From positions 1 through 43,832 of the forward strand of contig NZ_PYAK01000052.1 of the NCBI RefSeq assembly GCF_003264365.1: a stretch of 43,832 nt of DNA. The letters run 5' to 3'. The DNA comes from Micromonospora noduli (GTDB taxonomy: Bacteria > Actinomycetota > Actinomycetes > Mycobacteriales > Micromonosporaceae). The notes beneath the pieces were generated by a model. It had not been told where the DNA came from. It made no database searches and was given only the letters and a program-made list of their open reading frames with translations. Position numbers and translations under genes: made by a program. Shown piece after piece: positions 23,900 to 32,380 of this stretch; positions within the stretch are counted from its first letter, which is position 1; each line of letters opens with the position of its first letter.

Positions 23900-25444
23900 T
23901 CAGCCGAGGGTGAGTGCCAACGCCGGGCGGGCGGTCAGCGTGTCGCTGGTGACGTACGCCAGGTCGATGGTGGGGTCGGTGAACGTGATCGGGATGGGCG
24001 AGGTGATCGGAAGACCGTCCGGTAGCGGCAGATCCGGAGTCAGCGTGATCTTGATGCCGAGCAGTCGGCCGACGAACCGGGTCGCGTAGAAGGCCACGTC
24101 TCCCCGCACTGTCAACTGGTTGGTCGCGTACCGCTGGTCGCGCCCTGCGGGGCCGTCGGCCCGCAGCAGGAAGTCGGCGGTCACCGCCTCTCGCATGCTG
24201 AACTTCAGCACCTTGAGGTCGCCCTTCACGGTGTGCAGGTCCGTGACTCCCTCGAACCGCAGCCCGGTCATCCGCACCGACGACCCGGTGAGCTTCGACG
24301 GCGTCTGGGCCACCGTCGGCAGGGCCGGATCGGCGGCGATCCGCGGCAGCAGCTTGCCCGGCTGCACCGTTTCCGGCCGGTCGGGTGCCGGCTTCCCGGG
24401 CTTGCCCGGGGTCGGCTTGCCCGGGGCCTGCGACGGGCAGTCGGCGGGGCCGGGGCGGGGCGTCGTCGTGCTGGTCGGCCGGACTGTCGGTGTGGCAGTG
24501 GGACGCACCGAGGGGGCAGGGTCCTCCTGGCCTCCAATGCCGAGCAGATCGCCGATCCCGTCCAGGATGTCGGTGATCACGTTGCCGCCGCCCCGCGCCG
24601 GGCTCGGGGTGGGCGTCGGCGTGGCCGCGCTACGGCTGGGCGACGGGGTGACGGCCCGGGTCGGAGTGGGGCAGCCGGTCGAGGCCGGTCGGCTCGGCGC
24701 GGCCTGCACCGCTCGGGGCTGGCTGGCCAGACCGACGGCCGCCAGGCCGAGGATCACGAGAGCAATGGCGAAGGCTCGCGGATCAGCGGAACGTCCCGGC
24801 CACTCGGGCGGTGCACCCTCGTCGGACGCTCCGCCGCCCGGATGATCGACCCGCACGACACCGCCCTGGCCAGCACCGCCCTGGTCAACACCGCCCGGGC
24901 TGGCGCCGGCCCGTCCGACACCGTCCTGCTCGGCGCTGCCACTGTCAGATCCGTCGGCGCCAACATCAGCCAGGCCGACGCCGGCCAGGCCGGCACCGCC
25001 CGGGTCGTCGCCGTTCTGCTCGATCTCGGCCGGTGGCGGGGTGGGTGGTGTGAGGTGGATCGGGGTCCAGGCGAAGGCGAGCGCGCTGCCGACGATGCCG
25101 AGCAGCAGACCGACGAAGAAGCCGCCCAGGTTGAGCCCGATCAGCGAGTACACAGCGGTGACCGCCGCGACGACCGAGTAGAACAGCCGCTGCGCCGGGG
25201 TGAACCAGAGCAGCAGGCCACAGGTCACCAGGATGATCGGGATCAGCAGCGAGAGCAGGCCTGTCGCACCACTGTGGAAGCTGAGACCGTTGAGGGTCAT
25301 CCGGGTGGAGGCGAACATCTCCAGCCCGGCCAGGGCGATGAGCAGTCCGCCCCAGAACGGCCGGCTGCGCTGCCAGCGGCGGAAGAGCCGCCACGCCTGA
25401 GCCGGACCACCGGGCCGGGCGTGGGACGGGTTCGCGGTTGTCAC
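23900..25444 (-). CDS. DUF6114 membrane protein with extended repeat linker and beta-domain
   Basis: A 514-aa protein. The N-terminal DUF6114 domain has about four membrane helices (about 28-130; FWGGLLIALAGLEMFASTRMTL, GLLSLLIPIILVTCGLLLWF). A low-complexity linker follows (about 140-215, rich in Gly/Asp/Ala/Val), then a hydrophobic segment (about 225-245). A Pro/Thr region comes next, and then a C-terminal domain of about 150 residues (GSSVRMTGLRFEGVTDLHTVKG... to LTLG). That C-terminal domain looks like a lipid- or ligand-binding beta fold. Typical DUF6114 proteins are much shorter, so this is a long fused form. The GTG start has GGAGGAG upstream. It lies after the DUF6230 gene in one operon. 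Confidence 0.82.
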   Translation of the reverse strand: MTTANPSHARPGGPAQAWRLFRRWQRSRPFWGGLLIALAGLEMFASTRMTLNGLSFHSGATGLLSLLIPIILVTCGLLLWFTPAQRLFYSVVAAVTAVYSLIGLNLGGFFVGLLLGIVGSALAFAWTPIHLTPPTPPPAEIEQNGDDPGGAGLAGVGLADVGADGSDSGSAEQDGVGRAGASPGGVDQGGAGQGGVVRVDHPGGGASDEGAPPEWPGRSADPRAFAIALVILGLAAVGLASQPRAVQAAPSRPASTGCPTPTRAVTPSPSRSAATPTPTPSPARGGGNVITDILDGIGDLLGIGGQEDPAPSVRPTATPTVRPTSTTTPRPGPADCPSQAPGKPTPGKPGKPAPDRPETVQPGKLLPRIAADPALPTVAQTPSKLTGSSVRMTGLRFEGVTDLHTVKGDLKVLKFSMREAVTADFLLRADGPAGRDQRYATNQLTVRGDVAFYATRFVGRLLGIKITLTPDLPLPDGLPITSPIPITFTDPTIDLAYVTSDTLTARPALALTLG

Positions 25445-25536
25445 GTACTCCTCCTGGCCGAGCAGAGACGGGACCGAGCGGGGATGGGGGCATGGACCCG
25501 GCCCGCGGCGTTGACCACCGCGGGCCTGGGCTCAGC

Positions 25537-26160
25537 TCAGAAGCACTCCTTGCCCTTGGCGTCGTCACCCACGTTGACCTTGAGTCGGAGGCCGACCAGG
25601 TTGAACGTGGCCGCCGTGGTGTAGCGGGACACCTGCTGCAGGTTGGTGATGGTGACGTGGTCGGAGTTCTGGCCGAACGAGCCGGCCTGCGCCGTCGGGT
25701 TCAGGTCGGTGGCGTCCCGACCGATCCTGATGTTGGTGAAGGTCGCGTTGCCGTTCAACGAGTCCATCGCGATCAGCAGGTCCTTGGCGCGGGCGGGTTC
25801 CTTGCCCTCGCCGGCGTTGATGGTGAGCACCACCGGCAGGCCCGGCAGGTCGGCGCGGACGGACTGGCAGAGGCTGTACAACTCGGCGCTGCTGATCTCG
25901 GAGAGCGCGATCGGGTGGACCTGACCGGACTTCCCGTCCTTGCCCTTCTCGCGGACGATGCCGCCGTACTGCTTGAAGCCGTCGCCCTCCAGACGGTCGG
26001 CGCCGATCTTGAACGTCTGCCCGGAGACCGTGATGTCGGACGCGATCGCGCCGGTCGACATTCCGAAGAGGATGGCGCCGGCAGCCGCCGTGGCGGGCAC
26101 CATCATGGCGGCGAACCGCCACCATCGGGTACGACCCTGACTGTCTAACCGATCCTGCAC
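25537..26160 (-). CDS. DUF6230 family exported protein
   Basis: A 207-aa protein with a signal anchor (WWRFAAMMVPATAAAGAILFGMSTGAIA, about 12-39). The DUF6230 body follows: SGQTFKIGADRLEGDGFKQYGG, the hydrophobic-acidic core, and FNLVGLRLKVNVG near the C-terminus. The start is GTG 26158-26160, with GAGGAGG five bases upstream. These proteins are encoded next to DUF6114 genes throughout actinobacteria. Some database labels call them cholesterol esterases, which the sequence does not support (no alpha/beta-hydrolase nucleophile seen). Probably an envelope protein acting with the DUF6114 partner. Confidence 0.88.
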   Translation of the reverse strand: MQDRLDSQGRTRWWRFAAMMVPATAAAGAILFGMSTGAIASDITVSGQTFKIGADRLEGDGFKQYGGIVREKGKDGKSGQVHPIALSEISSAELYSLCQSVRADLPGLPVVLTINAGEGKEPARAKDLLIAMDSLNGNATFTNIRIGRDATDLNPTAQAGSFGQNSDHVTITNLQQVSRYTTAATFNLVGLRLKVNVGDDAKGKECF

Positions 26161-26233
26161 GGGTTCCTCCTCGGGTCGATGCGCGCGAGTGGCCGGTCCC
26201 GAGCGGGCGACCCGCACTGGGAGCCCGCGGTCT

Positions 26234-26312
26234 GTTACCGGCTGGTAACCATCGGGCTTGATGGTGCACCCGTTGCGGCGCAGGTCACAACCCCCTGATT
26301 ACCAGGCGGTAA
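26234..26312. promoter_or_regulatory. Two TTACC-N4-GGTAA dyads upstream of the DUF6230 operon
   Basis: GTTACCGGCTGGTAAC (26234-26249) is a near-perfect palindrome, and TTACCAGGCGGTAA (26299-26312) repeats the same half-sites with the same 4-base spacer. The centres are 64 bases apart, about six helical turns, 74 and 139 bases upstream of the start codon. This is what a cooperatively bound dimeric regulator would need. The regulator is not in the window. Confidence 0.6.
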
Positions 26313-26424
26313 CAGCCGGGCAACCAGACGGAGGTGCGGCATCACTGAAAGTGAACACATTCACCCTCGCAACCGTCCTATATGGCGACAAGGCAGGCAT
26401 GAAGCGGCAGTGGTATCAGCGCAA

Positions 26425-26475
26425 CGTGACTCTGCATTGACTAATTACAATCGAATAACAAATGTAAAGCACGCA
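26425..26475. promoter_or_regulatory. AT-rich patch, possible promoter
   Basis: A stretch of about 45 bases (TTGACTAATTACAATCGAAT is its core, 26437-26456) at roughly 30% GC, in a genome near 70%. On the plus strand TTGACT is followed after 17 bases by AAATGT, a weak -10. Transcription from it would end at the hairpin 26491-26539. No coding frame is convincing in 26161-26490, so otherwise this 395-base gap holds only the regulatory elements described. Confidence 0.35.
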
Positions 26476-26490
26476 GGTCGTACGGGTTGC

Positions 26491-26539
26491 CGCATGACCG
26501 AGGGGTGAACCGCGTAGCGGTTCACCCCTCGGTCATGCG
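26491..26539. terminator. Long perfect terminator hairpin
   Basis: A 23-bp perfect inverted repeat (left arm starts CGCATGACCGAGGGG, right arm ends CCCCTCGGTCATGCG) with a 3-base GTA loop. It lies 17 bases after the stop of the minus-strand DUF3068 gene and would terminate it. Confidence 0.85.
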
Positions 26540-26555
26540 TCCGGTCGTACGCGCG

Positions 26556-27755
26556 TCAGCGCTGCTCCACCTCGCCCGGAGCCGGACGCTGGGTCGGCAC
26601 AGTCGGGTCCTCCGACTTCCAGTTGGTCGAAGCCGGCGGGATCTCGTCGGTCAGTGGCCCGCCGACCGGCTGCGGCCTGGGCTGCTCGACGGTGTCCGTG
26701 TCGCGTACCGGCTCCTGGTCCACCCGGGTCGGCGTCGGGTCGTCGACCGCCGGCTCGGCGCGGTGCCGGGCCGTCCCACCCTCGGGTCGGGTCACCAGCC
26801 ACACACCGAAGACGACAGCGATCAGACCGAGGACACCAGCGACGATCGGGCCCCAGAAACTGATCAGGCCGATCTTGAAGCGGTTGTCCTTGACCGTCTC
26901 GACACTGCGGCTGACCGTGTCGTCGTTGTAGTTGAAGTCCGCGTCCAGCAGCACCGTGGGAGTGCCGGTGTTGGGCTGCAACTCCTTGTGCTGCTGCTCC
27001 CGCACGTTCACGTACGAGCCGGTGACCGGGTCGACCCAGACCGTCCGGATGTTGCTGTAGACGATCTGACCGCTGGTGGCACCTGGCGCGAACTTGCCGA
27101 CCAACGTCTGGAGGCTGCTCTCCGGCGTGGCCAGCACCTCGTTCTCGATCCGCTGCTCGAAGCGGTACGCCTCGATGCCCTTGATCTTTTCGGTGCCGAC
27201 GAACTTCGCCGGAGTGGCCCGCTTCAGATCACGGTCGAAAATCTGGTAGTCGCGCTTGTCCGTGCCGAACGGGAACTTGTAGATCTGACCGGCGTACTTG
27301 ACGTTGCCGACCGGAGTCCCGTCCGCCCCGGTCTCGTTGAGCCACTGCTCCTTCCAGGAGGCAGCCGCACCGGAAATCCGGTCGAGAGCGAGTTCGGTGC
27401 TGTACTGGCTGACCACCACCTCAGGGCTGTCGGTACGCCGGACCGTCTGGTAGACGTCCCAGATCACCGCGTCGCCCTTGAGGTCCTCGGGCAGCCGATC
27501 CTTGGTGTCGTCGGGCTGTGGAATGACCTCGACATTGGACGTGAGGTCGCCCTGCAGGACCTCGATGGTCGCCGAGTCTCCGACCCGGGTGATCTTCAGG
27601 AACTTGGCGTTCTTCGCCTCGGCGACGGACGTCGTTGGCTCAAGATCGTAGGGGAGCTTGGTCACGGCAGGGGCCACATAAAACGGCAGCCCGGCCGCGA
27701 AGACCAGCAATAAGACGCCAAGCCCGAAGAGCGCGGCGCCCACGCGAAGCTTCAC
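26556..27755 (-). CDS. DUF3068 (PorA family) envelope protein
   Basis: A 399-aa protein with an N-terminal transmembrane segment (GAALFGLGVLLLVFAAGLPFYV, about 6-27). A large extracytoplasmic DUF3068 domain spans about 28-310: KLPYDLEPTTSVAEA..., RTDSPEVVVSQYSTELALDR, IYKFPFGTDKRDYQIFD, YSNIRTVWVDPVTG. A second helix (FWGPIVAGVLGLIAVVFGVWLVT) and a Pro/Thr/Arg cytoplasmic tail follow. The GTG start (27753-27755) has AGGAGG upstream. The mycobacterial counterpart (Rv0227c, recalled) sits beside an acyltransferase and glycosyltransferases, as it does here. The family is labelled porin-like from Corynebacterium, but the biochemical role is not proven. Confidence 0.9.
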   Translation of the reverse strand: MKLRVGAALFGLGVLLLVFAAGLPFYVAPAVTKLPYDLEPTTSVAEAKNAKFLKITRVGDSATIEVLQGDLTSNVEVIPQPDDTKDRLPEDLKGDAVIWDVYQTVRRTDSPEVVVSQYSTELALDRISGAAASWKEQWLNETGADGTPVGNVKYAGQIYKFPFGTDKRDYQIFDRDLKRATPAKFVGTEKIKGIEAYRFEQRIENEVLATPESSLQTLVGKFAPGATSGQIVYSNIRTVWVDPVTGSYVNVREQQHKELQPNTGTPTVLLDADFNYNDDTVSRSVETVKDNRFKIGLISFWGPIVAGVLGLIAVVFGVWLVTRPEGGTARHRAEPAVDDPTPTRVDQEPVRDTDTVEQPRPQPVGGPLTDEIPPASTNWKSEDPTVPTQRPAPGEVEQR

Positions 27756-27765
27756 TCATCCTCCT

Positions 27766-27828
27766 GTAACCTGCCGCCCTACGACCTGTTGTCCGGGGCA
27801 CCCGATCCTTAACATGGCGGGAGGTTAC
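27766..27828. promoter_or_regulatory. Inverted repeat in the DUF3068/acyltransferase divergent promoter
   Basis: GTAACCTGCCGCC (27766-27778) is the complement of GGCGGGAGGTTAC (27816-27828) except for one base, separated by 37 bases. Placed symmetrically between two divergent starts, it could be a shared operator or looped pair of sites. Confidence 0.45.
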
Positions 27829-27866
27829 TCCCCGGTCACCTTCAAAGCGACCCCCTGGATGTCCAG

Positions 27867-29132
27867 ATGTCCACAGCCGCCGCGCCAACAGTTTCGGAGC
27901 CTTCGGTAACCGGCCGACTTCCCGCCCTCGACGCGCTGCGAGCAATCGGCGCGGTGGCGGTCGTCGGTCACCACATCGGGTTCCAGACCGCCGTCACCAT
28001 GAACACCACCTGGGGCGGCTGGCTGGCTCGACTGGACGTCGGCGTCGCCATCTTCTTCGTACTGTCCGGGTTTCTGCTGTTTCGGCCGTGGGCGCTCAAC
28101 GCCGCGACGGGCCTGGCCCGACCCCGCGCCAAGCGCTACCTGTGGCGGCGAGCCCTGCGCATCCTGCCCGCCTACTGGTTGGCGATCGTGGTCTGCCTGA
28201 TCCTCCTGCCGCAGAACGGGCAGGCGTCCGTCGGCGACTGGATCCGCCACCTCACCTTCACCCAGATCTACCAACCCGGGCAGTTGCGCGCCGGGCTCAG
28301 CCAGACCTGGAGTCTCGCCACCGAGGTCGTGTTCTACCTGCTCCTGCCGCTGGTCGCCGTGCTCGCCGTCGGAAGGTCCTGGCATCCCGTACGGACCATC
28401 GTGATCGTCAGCGGAAGTGCGCTGCTGACCGCGGGATGGCTCACCCTGATGGGGCTCGGCTGGCTCGACACCGCCCTGCACACCATGTGGTTCCCCTCGT
28501 ACGCCGCCTGGTTCGGCGCCGGCATGGCACTGGCGGCGGCGCACGTCGCCCTGCGCACCGGGACCGCGCCCGCTGCCTTCCGGGTCCTGGACGACCTGGC
28601 CTCGGCACCGGTCACCTGCTGGGCCGCCGCCGTCGGCCTGATGGCGATCGCGACGACGCCCGTCGCCGGCCCCCGCGACCTCACCGAGCCGACGGCCGCC
28701 GAGTTCGGCGTCAAGCTGGCCCTCTACCTCGTGATCGCGGCGCTGATCCTGATCCCGGTGGCCTTCGGCGGGCCGAGCCGGGCCAAGGAGATCTTCGGCA
28801 GCTCGTCCGCCCGGTGGCTCGGCGCGGTCTCGTACGGGCTGTTCCTGTGGCACCCCATGGTCATCGAACTCATCTACCTGGTCGACGACCGCCCGCTGTT
28901 CACCGGTGGGCTGCTCACCACCTTCGCCCTCACCATGGCCTTCAGTCTGGTCTACGCCGCGGTCAGCTACTACGGCATCGAGCGGCCCCTGCAACTGCTC
29001 GGGTCGCAGGGTCGGCGCCGACCCACCGGACGTGGGCAGACACCCGGGACCCCCGCCACCGACGTGGCCGCACCGGCCACCACACCGCCGACCGTCGCGG
29101 CTGGCACTCCGGTGCCCACGGTCGGCGGATAG
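27867..29132 (+). CDS. Acyltransferase family 3 (OafA/YrhL type) membrane protein
   Basis: A 421-aa protein with about ten transmembrane helices. The acyltransferase-3 signature begins at about residue 18: LPALDALRAIGAVAVVGHHIGF, with the catalytic His35/36. R-R-A-L-R-I-L-P-A-Y-W (about 96) and ARWLGAVSYGLFLWHPMV near the end are also diagnostic. These enzymes put acetyl or other acyl groups on exported sugars at the membrane. A Pro/Thr-rich tail of about 40 residues is cytoplasmic or external. It is divergent from DUF3068 and is followed at 92 bases by a glycosyltransferase, so the acceptor is probably the glycan made by this cluster. Confidence 0.93.
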   Translation: MSTAAAPTVSEPSVTGRLPALDALRAIGAVAVVGHHIGFQTAVTMNTTWGGWLARLDVGVAIFFVLSGFLLFRPWALNAATGLARPRAKRYLWRRALRILPAYWLAIVVCLILLPQNGQASVGDWIRHLTFTQIYQPGQLRAGLSQTWSLATEVVFYLLLPLVAVLAVGRSWHPVRTIVIVSGSALLTAGWLTLMGLGWLDTALHTMWFPSYAAWFGAGMALAAAHVALRTGTAPAAFRVLDDLASAPVTCWAAAVGLMAIATTPVAGPRDLTEPTAAEFGVKLALYLVIAALILIPVAFGGPSRAKEIFGSSSARWLGAVSYGLFLWHPMVIELIYLVDDRPLFTGGLLTTFALTMAFSLVYAAVSYYGIERPLQLLGSQGRRRPTGRGQTPGTPATDVAAPATTPPTVAAGTPVPTVGG

Positions 29133-29223
29133 CACCCAGCGCTGGCCCATCGGGGCATTGCCGGCCGGCACACCAGCCCCTAATGTGACGCGGGTCGCTA
29201 AATTACTTGAGAGTAGGGTTCGC

Positions 29224-30420
29224 GTGGAGCGTCGCTTCGGCATGCCCGGACACGTGTTGTTCCTCAACTGGCGAGACACCCGCAACCCCGAGGGTGGCGG
29301 TTCCGAGGTGTACGTCGAACGGATCGCCGCCGAACTGGTGGCTCGCGGATTCCGCGCCACCCTCTTCTGCGCCGCCCACAGCCAGGCTCCCGCCGACGAG
29401 GTCAACGAGGCGGGCGTACGGCTGGTGCGGCGCGGCGGCCGACACAGCGTCTACCTCTGGGCGGCACTCTGTTACGTCGCGGGCGCGCTGGGCATCGGCC
29501 CGCTGGCGGCCCGCCGCGGCGGCCGGCCCGACATCCTGGTCGACGTCTGCAACGGGTTGCCGTTCCTCGCCCCGCTGTGGGCACGACGCCCGGTGGTCAA
29601 GCTGATCCACCACGTGCACCGCGAGCAGTGGCCAGTGGTGCTTCCACAGTGGGCGGCCCGGTTCGGCTGGTGGATCGAATCGTCGCTCGCCGTACGCCTC
29701 TACCGGCGGTGCCGGTACGTCACCGTCTCCGAGGCGACCCGCCGAGAGTTGGCAGTGCTCGGCGTGCCGCCGGAGCAGGTCTCCGTGGTGCACAACGGCA
29801 CCCCGACGATGCCCCACACCGACGCCGAACGGGCGACGTTCCCGCTGCTCGTGACGCTGAACCGACTGGTGCCACACAAGCGGGTGGAGGTGGCGCTGCG
29901 GGCCGTCGCGGCCCTGGCCGACGAGCTGCCCCAACTACGTCTGGTCGTCGCCGGCCAGGGCTGGTGGGAGTCGCACCTGCGTGAACTCGCCGCGGAGCTG
30001 GGCATCACCGAGCGGGTGGACTTCCGGGGCTTCGTGACCGAGGAGGAGAAGGCCGCCCTGCTCGCCTCGGCCTGGGTGGCCCTGACCCCGTCCCTCAAGG
30101 AGGGCTGGGGGCTCACGATCGTGGAGGCGGGTTCGGCGGGCACTCCGACGGTGGCGTTCCGGGGAGCGGGCGGAGTCGCCGAAGCGGTCGTCGACGGGCG
30201 TACCGGCCTGCTGGCCGACGACATCGACGACTACCTGATGAAGGTGCGCAAGCTTCTGCACCAGGATGAGCTGCGGCGGGAGATGGGCGCCCAGGCCCGG
30301 GAGCACGCCGCCAGCTTCACCTGGCAGGCCGCGGGTGGGCGCTTCGAGGCGATCCTCAAGGGTGTGGAGTCGCCCCGCCCAGTGCAGCAGCGGGGCGAGC
30401 CGTCCTACCTGTCGCCGTAA
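29224..30420 (+). CDS. Glycosyltransferase, GT4-like family
   Basis: A 398-aa GT-B glycosyltransferase. The N-terminal acceptor domain has NPEGGGSEVYVERIAAELVARG. The C-terminal donor domain shows LVTLNRLVPHKRVEVALRA, VDFRGFVTEEEKAALLASAWVALTPS and the nucleotide-sugar binding motif KEGWGLTIVEAGSAGTP (about 288-304), the E-x7-E type. The chosen start is GTG 29224; ATG 29242 (MPGHVLFLNW) is a plausible alternative. It uses a nucleotide-sugar donor in the cytoplasm. Equivalent to mycobacterial Rv0225 by my recollection of gene order. Its 3' end overlaps the convergent small secreted gene by 16 bases. Confidence 0.92.
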   Translation: MERRFGMPGHVLFLNWRDTRNPEGGGSEVYVERIAAELVARGFRATLFCAAHSQAPADEVNEAGVRLVRRGGRHSVYLWAALCYVAGALGIGPLAARRGGRPDILVDVCNGLPFLAPLWARRPVVKLIHHVHREQWPVVLPQWAARFGWWIESSLAVRLYRRCRYVTVSEATRRELAVLGVPPEQVSVVHNGTPTMPHTDAERATFPLLVTLNRLVPHKRVEVALRAVAALADELPQLRLVVAGQGWWESHLRELAAELGITERVDFRGFVTEEEKAALLASAWVALTPSLKEGWGLTIVEAGSAGTPTVAFRGAGGVAEAVVDGRTGLLADDIDDYLMKVRKLLHQDELRREMGAQAREHAASFTWQAAGGRFEAILKGVESPRPVQQRGEPSYLSP

Positions 30421-30599
30421 ACCGCAGGGGCGTACGGGTCCTTCTTACCGGCCCGCTTGGCCGCCTCCGAGACGAGCTTGGCCTCACTCGCGGCCTCCTC
30501 GTCGGTGGCGGTCGCGGCGGCCGAGATCCCGCCGAGAGCCAGGATCCCCAGCAACGCCGCCACCAGGCCAGACACGACCAGGGTCAGAGCTCTACGCAT
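30405..30599 (-). CDS. Small secreted protein, DUF2613-like
   Basis: A 64-aa protein. The hydrophobic N-terminal signal or membrane segment MRRALTLVVSGLVAALLGILALGG is followed by a short charged part (DEEAASEAKLVSEAAKRAGKKDPYAPAVYGDR). GGAGGATTGGC precedes the ATG at 30597-30599, so translation is well supported. Size, topology and position beside the AftD-locus genes match the DUF2613 small secreted protein that accompanies aftD in mycobacteria (Rv0236A). The end overlaps the glycosyltransferase gene by 16 bases. Function unknown. Confidence 0.75.
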   Translation of the reverse strand: MRRALTLVVSGLVAALLGILALGGISAAATATDEEAASEAKLVSEAAKRAGKKDPYAPAVYGDR

Positions 30600-30634
30600 G
30601 CCAATCCTCCAATGGCGAGACGTGCGAGCGGACG

Positions 30635-32380
30635 TTACCACGCGGTAGCTCGCCGGTGTAGTGCCGAAACGGCGGCACCGATGACCACCAGAAGGGCAGC
30701 GCTGAGCGCCGCCACCACCGCCAGTCGGGCCGGCCCGGACCCGCCCGATTCCCGCACGGTCGCCGGGTTGCGGTACAGCGTCAGGAACGGTCCGTCGTGG
30801 ACGCGCTCCAGGCCGCCGAGCACCTGAGAATCCACCTCGCCGGAGACCTCGCGCTGCACCAGGACCCAGCGCACCCCCGTGGTCCAGACCGGCCGCCCCT
30901 CGGCCAGCGCCTCGCGCATCTCACGGACGCGCGGGTTCTCGCCGGCCACGGCGACATCGCCGACCCGGAGCGTGTCGTCGGTCAGGACCGTCCCCGGCAG
31001 GTAGCGGGGCGCCGGGTCCAGGACGACCCGACCAGGGTTCCACGGGTACGCCCGGTAGGCGCTCAGCGGCAACGCGAGGACCTCCCCCGGTTCCTCCTCG
31101 ATGTGCTCGGCCACCCGCTGCCACTCCGCCGGATAGCTCACCGGACGAAGCCGACCGGCACCGCCGAACGCGAGGTCCGGCAGGACCGCCACCGGCAGGA
31201 ACAGCAGCCCGACCAGGACCACCCCGGCCACCTCCCGGTCGACCCGGGCCACCAGCCGCTCGGCCCCCAACGCCGCGCACACCACCAGCAGCAGGGCGTA
31301 CGGCGCCAGGAACTTCTGCCCATCCCGCAGCAGCCCCGCGCCCGGCAGGTGCACCACCGCCCAGCGCAGCGCGGCATCCCCGCCGGGGAGCAACCCGAAG
31401 GCGGCGAGCAGAGACCCGGTCCCGGCGAGCACCGCCAGGCGCGCCACCCCACCCGGGGGCAGCCGGCGCCGCAGCAGGCCCGCACCGACACCGGCCAGGA
31501 TCAGCAGCACGAGAGCCGCCACCGGTACCAGTGGCGCCGCGCGGCTGGCGGGGGTGGCCTGCGCGCTCCAGATGCCACCGGTGCCGGCCAGCGCCACCAG
31601 CGGGCCGGCCCAGTTCTCCGAACGCGCCGCGAACGCCGCCACCCCCGCCGGGTCCGAGGAACCCCCGGCGCCGGTGACCAGGGCCGCGACCACCCAGGGG
31701 GCGTTGAGCACTGCGACCGCGGCCAACGCCTGCCGGGACCGGTGCGGATGCATCCGCTGCGACACCAGCAGCGACCGGGGCGCACGCATCCGGTCCGACG
31801 TCAGCACCAGCACCGTGCCCAGCGCGATCAGACCGCCGGTCGGTGTGATGGCGGCGGGAGCGGCGGCGAGCACCACCCGGGCGAGCGCGCCGTCGCGCCC
31901 GGCCCGCAGGTCCAGCGCCGCCCGCACCAGCCAGGGCAGCGCGGCGTACGCGAGCAGCAGCCCCCACTGCCCGATGAGCAACCGCTCGGCGAGGTACGGC
32001 GACCACGCGTACGCCAACGCGGCGAACAGCCGGACCGCGCGCCGTTCGGTCGGCACCAACCGGCCGGCGCCGACCGCCGCGAGGAAGACCGCCCCGGCGA
32101 GCGCCAGCCGCTGCACCAACCAGCCCGGCACGAGCTGGGTGACCAGCGAGACCAGCGCGTCCATCGGCACCGCCCGGGGCAGACTCTGCGCCGGGGCGAC
32201 GAGATCCCAGGTCAACGGCTGCCGGGGTACGAACACCATGTCGTACAGCAACGCGTAGCCGGGCGCCGCCAGCGGGGCCAGCACCACCACCGTGACCGCC
32301 GCCGCGACCGCGTACAGCGCCAGCGTGTCCCGCGTCCGCCGAACCGGTGCGGCGTCGACGCCGTCGGTCGGCTCAACCAT
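30635..32380 (-). CDS. Large polytopic membrane protein of the envelope-glycan locus
   Basis: A 581-aa protein with about 12 predicted transmembrane segments through residues 20-425, and a C-terminal extracytoplasmic portion of about 110 residues (PVSYPAEWQRVAEHIEEEPGEVLALPLSAYRAYPWNPGRVVLDPAPRYLPG). A last helix follows (LAVVAALSAALLVVIGAAVSAL). The RDGQKFLAPYALLL motif and the 'PSYPxEW' region are conserved in this actinobacterial family, and length matches the mycobacterial Rv0226c-type proteins (recalled). No classical GT-C acidic motif was seen in the first loop. The start at 32380 abuts the preceding gene stop, so it is transcribed with the 32381-34264 gene. Likely role: transport or transfer of a lipid-linked glycan. 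Confidence 0.85.
   Translation of the reverse strand: MVEPTDGVDAAPVRRTRDTLALYAVAAAVTVVVLAPLAAPGYALLYDMVFVPRQPLTWDLVAPAQSLPRAVPMDALVSLVTQLVPGWLVQRLALAGAVFLAAVGAGRLVPTERRAVRLFAALAYAWSPYLAERLLIGQWGLLLAYAALPWLVRAALDLRAGRDGALARVVLAAAPAAITPTGGLIALGTVLVLTSDRMRAPRSLLVSQRMHPHRSRQALAAVAVLNAPWVVAALVTGAGGSSDPAGVAAFAARSENWAGPLVALAGTGGIWSAQATPASRAAPLVPVAALVLLILAGVGAGLLRRRLPPGGVARLAVLAGTGSLLAAFGLLPGGDAALRWAVVHLPGAGLLRDGQKFLAPYALLLVVCAALGAERLVARVDREVAGVVLVGLLFLPVAVLPDLAFGGAGRLRPVSYPAEWQRVAEHIEEEPGEVLALPLSAYRAYPWNPGRVVLDPAPRYLPGTVLTDDTLRVGDVAVAGENPRVREMREALAEGRPVWTTGVRWVLVQREVSGEVDSQVLGGLERVHDGPFLTLYRNPATVRESGGSGPARLAVVAALSAALLVVIGAAVSALHRRATAW

Noticed and set aside
23900..26160. Cholesterol esterase function for the DUF6230 protein
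   Set aside because: No GxSxG nucleophile elbow or lipase fold features; the label seems a database carry-over.
26258..26440. 60-codon plus-strand frame in the DUF6230 upstream region
   Set aside because: No ribosome-binding site, no coding-type composition, and it overlaps candidate operators.
27825..29405. Long minus-strand frame opposite the acyltransferase
   Set aside because: Rich in Gly/Asp/Gln of the kind produced antisense to high-GC membrane genes; the plus-strand gene has catalytic motifs.
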